Below, one piece after another: positions 12,473 to 15,053 of a DNA stretch of 15,053 bases; the stretch's first letter is position 1, and each line of letters opens with the position of its first letter. Both the position numbers and the translations under genes were made by a program. The notes below the pieces were generated by a model, which saw only the letters and a list, made by a program, of their open reading frames with translations, was not told where the DNA came from and did not search any database. Where the stretch lies: NCBI GenBank assembly GCA_040509055.1, contig JBEVLT010000456.1:1-15053 (forward strand), written 5' to 3'. This DNA comes from JAJKIP01 sp040509055 (lineage in GTDB: Bacteria > Bacteroidota > Bacteroidia > Chitinophagales > Chitinophagaceae).

Positions 12473-15013
12473 ATGAACCGACCATTAACCTCAATGCTTT
12501 ACCGGAAAATTGTATGGTTGTTCCTCCTGTGTTCAACCATGGCTGCTGCCCAGCGCCAGCATCTTTTGTTTGAAAGTTCCTTTGAAGGCAACGGAGCTGT
12601 CTGGCTCAGCGGTTTTGTCAACAACCAGCATGCGCACACGTATTCGCTCACACAAACGCAGGCGGCTGCCCGGACCGGGGCCAGCGCCCTCCGCCTCGAA
12701 GTACGCAATACCGATACGCAGGTTTCATCTTCGATCCGTTCGGAACTTACCATGCAAAACGTGACCGACTCGGGTGAACGCTGGTATGGGATCAGTTATT
12801 ATTTTACAGACTGGATACCCGATGCGTCGCCGCACCATATTACCCAATGGCACCCCAATAGTTCCGGCGGCAGCGCCGTGCTGGCACTGAATGCGCAGGC
12901 AGGCGTGTTTCAGCTTATCCACCGCGTTGCAGATCCTACATACGGTTATATTTACAAGTATATAGAAAATCCGCTGCTTGGCAGCCCGGTATCCAATGTA
13001 TGGACCGACTTTGTCTTTCATGTAAAATGGGACAGTACGGCAAACGGGTATATACAGATATGGAAAAACGGCGTGCTGGTGTACGATACCAGCGGGCTTC
13101 GAACGGAATGGGGCGGTCAGTACCTGAAGGCAGGGATCAACCATTACGGCTGGTCCATACCCTATGTGGATGAAGTGACGGAACGGATCTATTATATCGA
13201 CGACCTGCGGATCGGCGACGGCGATGCTACTTATGCTGACGTAGCACCTTCGCCGCCACAGCGCAATAACCTGCTGTTTGAAAGTTCGTTCGAAGGCGGG
13301 AACGACTATTATCTTACCGGGTTTGAAAACTACCAGCATTGCTGCAGTTATTCCGTAGCGAGGACTGAGGCTGCTGCCCGCAGTGGCGCCAGCGCCCTGC
13401 GCCTCGAAGTAAGGGATGACGATGAGCTGGTATCCGGATCGATCCGGTCGGAACTGACCGTACCTGCCGTCTCCGATGCCGGCGAGATGTGGTATGGCTT
13501 CAGTTTTTACCTGACGGACTGGATTGCGGACGGATCGCCGCACAGCATCCTGCAATGGCAGCCCAATAGCAATAGCGGCGGACCACCCATCAGCCTGCAG
13601 ACACATGACGGAGCTTTTATGATCGTGCACGGGGAAGATAATGTGGGGTATCATTACGAAACAAATGGCCTGCTGGGCAGCCCCGTATCGGATGAATGGA
13701 CGGATTTTGTTTTTCACATAAAATGGTCGTCAGCTACCGATGGCTATATACAGGTATGGAAGAACGGAGTGCTGGTATATGATACCAGTGGTATCCGCAC
13801 GCAATGGGGTGACGGGCAATACCTGAAGCTCGGCATCAATCACTGGGGATGGGCAATTGAAATGTTCGATGTAGCGACAGAACGGATACTTTACGTGGAT
13901 GATGTGCGCATTGGCAATGCCGATGCCACCTACGACGATGTAGCCCCAGGTGGGGTAAGCGGCTGTCTGCAGCCGCGGGCCACGCTGGCTGCCACGGAAA
14001 CCTGTGAAGGTGGGCCGTATTACCTGGTGCTTTCCGATGCGGAAGGCACCGGCCCCTTCGACCTGGAGATCAATAACAGCGTGTATACCCATGTAGCAGA
14101 GGGTGACAGTATCCTGCTGGTCAGCCCGGCAGAAGAAACCATCTGGAACAGCACGCCCACACCGAATAATTTTACCGATGCATCGGTGGAGCTGGGTGTT
14201 AAGTTCATGTCGTCCAAACCCGGACTGGTCAAAGGCATCCGGTTTTTCAGCCATACCAGCCCTACAGGCACCTATACCGGTCATTTGTGGACGGCCGGTG
14301 GCTCGCTGCTCGCTTCGGCTACCTTCAGCAGCGTAACGGGAAGCAGCTGGCAACAAGTATTGTTCAGCACGCCGGTGGAGATCGATGCCAATACCGTGTA
14401 TGTGGCTTCTTATCATACCACCGGCGACAAATACGTGGCCACGCCTTACGGATTGGCACTTGGTCTTACCCGCGGTTCTCTCACGGCACTGGCCGACGGA
14501 GCAGAAGGTGGCAATGGCCTGTATGTATACAGTGGTACGCCTGCATTCCCCACCAATACCTACAGTGCCGGCAATTATTGGGTAGATGTGGTGTTTACAG
14601 CATCGATCAACGATACGTTCCGGCTCCTGAGCGTAACGGATGCCGGTGGCTGCACCCGTACCGGTGATTTGCAGGTCGTCACCGTGGAATCGGGTACCTG
14701 CTCCTTTGCCCGGATGGCCGCCCGGCCCGTGTTGGAGGAAGAGCCGGCGCCGGTAAGCAACCGCCTGGAACAAAACTATCCCAACCCGTTCCACGGCGGC
14801 ACCACGATCCGGTACTCGCTGGCGGAAAAGCAGCAGGTGAATTTGTCATTGTTTGACATGCATGGCCGGCTGCTGAAAGTATTGGTCAGCGGTACCCGCG
14901 ACGCGGGCACGCATACCGTGCCCCTGGCTGCCGGCAGGCTGAGCAGCGGTGTTTATTATTACCGCATACAGGCCGGCAAGTTTACGGAGGTGAAGAAGAT
15001 GGTGATTCAATAA
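12473..15013 (+). CDS. secreted tandem polysaccharide-lyase-like protein with DUF4082 and T9SS sorting domain
   Basis: This 846-residue multidomain protein starts with a signal peptide (about 1-26; an ATG at codon 8, base 12494, would give a more compact one). Two homologous jelly-roll modules follow, about 30-259 and 266-492, each opening with LLFESSFEG and closing with DATYxDVAP. They resemble the heparin-lyase/PL20-type Polysacc_lyase family. Module 1 has RSEL (89-92), QWH (125-127) and YLKAGINHYGW (217-227), which parallel the catalytic motifs of jelly-roll lyases. Module 2 has RSEL, QWQ and YLKLGINHWGW. An Ig/SprB-like segment (about 499-555) is interrupted by a DUF4082 domain (about 556-710) and resumes (711-743). 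The type IX sorting domain is about 764-846 (NYPNPFHGGTTIRYSL, FDMHGRLLKVL, SSGVYYYRI). It is probably exported and surface-attached. The target glycan, likely uronate-containing, is inferred. Confidence 0.85.
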   Translation: MNRPLTSMLYRKIVWLFLLCSTMAAAQRQHLLFESSFEGNGAVWLSGFVNNQHAHTYSLTQTQAAARTGASALRLEVRNTDTQVSSSIRSELTMQNVTDSGERWYGISYYFTDWIPDASPHHITQWHPNSSGGSAVLALNAQAGVFQLIHRVADPTYGYIYKYIENPLLGSPVSNVWTDFVFHVKWDSTANGYIQIWKNGVLVYDTSGLRTEWGGQYLKAGINHYGWSIPYVDEVTERIYYIDDLRIGDGDATYADVAPSPPQRNNLLFESSFEGGNDYYLTGFENYQHCCSYSVARTEAAARSGASALRLEVRDDDELVSGSIRSELTVPAVSDAGEMWYGFSFYLTDWIADGSPHSILQWQPNSNSGGPPISLQTHDGAFMIVHGEDNVGYHYETNGLLGSPVSDEWTDFVFHIKWSSATDGYIQVWKNGVLVYDTSGIRTQWGDGQYLKLGINHWGWAIEMFDVATERILYVDDVRIGNADATYDDVAPGGVSGCLQPRATLAATETCEGGPYYLVLSDAEGTGPFDLEINNSVYTHVAEGDSILLVSPAEETIWNSTPTPNNFTDASVELGVKFMSSKPGLVKGIRFFSHTSPTGTYTGHLWTAGGSLLASATFSSVTGSSWQQVLFSTPVEIDANTVYVASYHTTGDKYVATPYGLALGLTRGSLTALADGAEGGNGLYVYSGTPAFPTNTYSAGNYWVDVVFTASINDTFRLLSVTDAGGCTRTGDLQVVTVESGTCSFARMAARPVLEEEPAPVSNRLEQNYPNPFHGGTTIRYSLAEKQQVNLSLFDMHGRLLKVLVSGTRDAGTHTVPLAAGRLSSGVYYYRIQAGKFTEVKKMVIQ
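12560..13948 (+). repeat. internal tandem duplication of the lyase-like module
   Basis: Bases 12560-13249 and 13268-13948 encode two modules of about 230 residues that align over their whole length (for example TAARTGASALRLEV-type, SIRSELT, DFVFHxKW, IQxWKNGVLVYDTSG, GINHxGW). Short DNA stretches are still nearly identical, such as the start of each module (ctgtttgaaagttc). This is a within-gene duplication, old enough for module 2 to have gained its own substitutions. Confidence 0.85.
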
Positions 15014-15053
15014 ATGTCTGTCTTTAAGTTGTAGATAACGCCCCCCGACACAG

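Noticed and set aside
12725..14794. Long minus-strand open frames (12725-13717 and 13730-14794) opposite the secreted lyase-like gene
   Set aside because: Antisense shadows of a well-supported multidomain gene; no signal peptide, motif or start context supports them.

Overview
The window looks like an ordinary chromosomal stretch from a Bacteroidota bacterium, most likely a member of the Chitinophagaceae (inference). The signs are a C-terminal type IX secretion (T9SS) sorting domain, a TonB-dependent receptor with an N-terminal carboxypeptidase-regulatory-like domain, a BlaI plus M56 pair without a penicillin-binding sensor domain, DUF4082 and DUF1877 proteins, roughly 50% GC, little Shine-Dalgarno signal, and several TAnnTTTG-type -7 promoter elements upstream of genes. 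I see no tRNA, rRNA, insertion sequence, phage gene or CRISPR array.

Layout. 2-154 is the tail of an unidentified gene. 175-681 is a 2H-phosphoesterase (2'-5' RNA ligase-like) protein. A gene-poor stretch ending in perfect palindromes leads into a BlaI-family repressor (1010-1372) and an M56 membrane metallopeptidase (1376-2728), closed by a strong intrinsic terminator. A row of small housekeeping or accessory genes follows: DUF1877, a VOC protein, a 58-residue membrane protein, an S41 peptidase and a divergent OmpA-like exported protein. Then come an outer-membrane TonB-dependent siderophore-type receptor (5938-8334) and a PepSY-TM inner-membrane protein (8459-9592), probably an iron uptake and reduction pair. 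After these lie a frameshifted PhnB-like VOC gene, a small lipoprotein and a DinB-family protein. A thioredoxin-reductase-like flavoprotein follows on the minus strand (11316-12254), and the window ends with a large secreted protein (12473-15013) carrying two tandem polysaccharide-lyase-like modules, a DUF4082 module and a T9SS tail.

How the genes work together. The BlaI/M56 pair should be a self-regulated signalling switch: the repressor binds dyads over its own promoter and the M56 protease relieves repression when its periplasmic region senses a signal. The receptor and PepSY protein would carry a ferric chelate across the outer membrane and help release the iron at the inner membrane. The terminal gene is a surface or secreted glycan-active enzyme. 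I found no clear multi-gene novel system. The most unusual points are the TonB-box-like repeats at the end of the M56 protein, the twin operator over the blaI-like start, the probable loss of a catalytic His in the second lyase module, and the degenerate NAD(P)-binding loop of the minus-strand flavoprotein.
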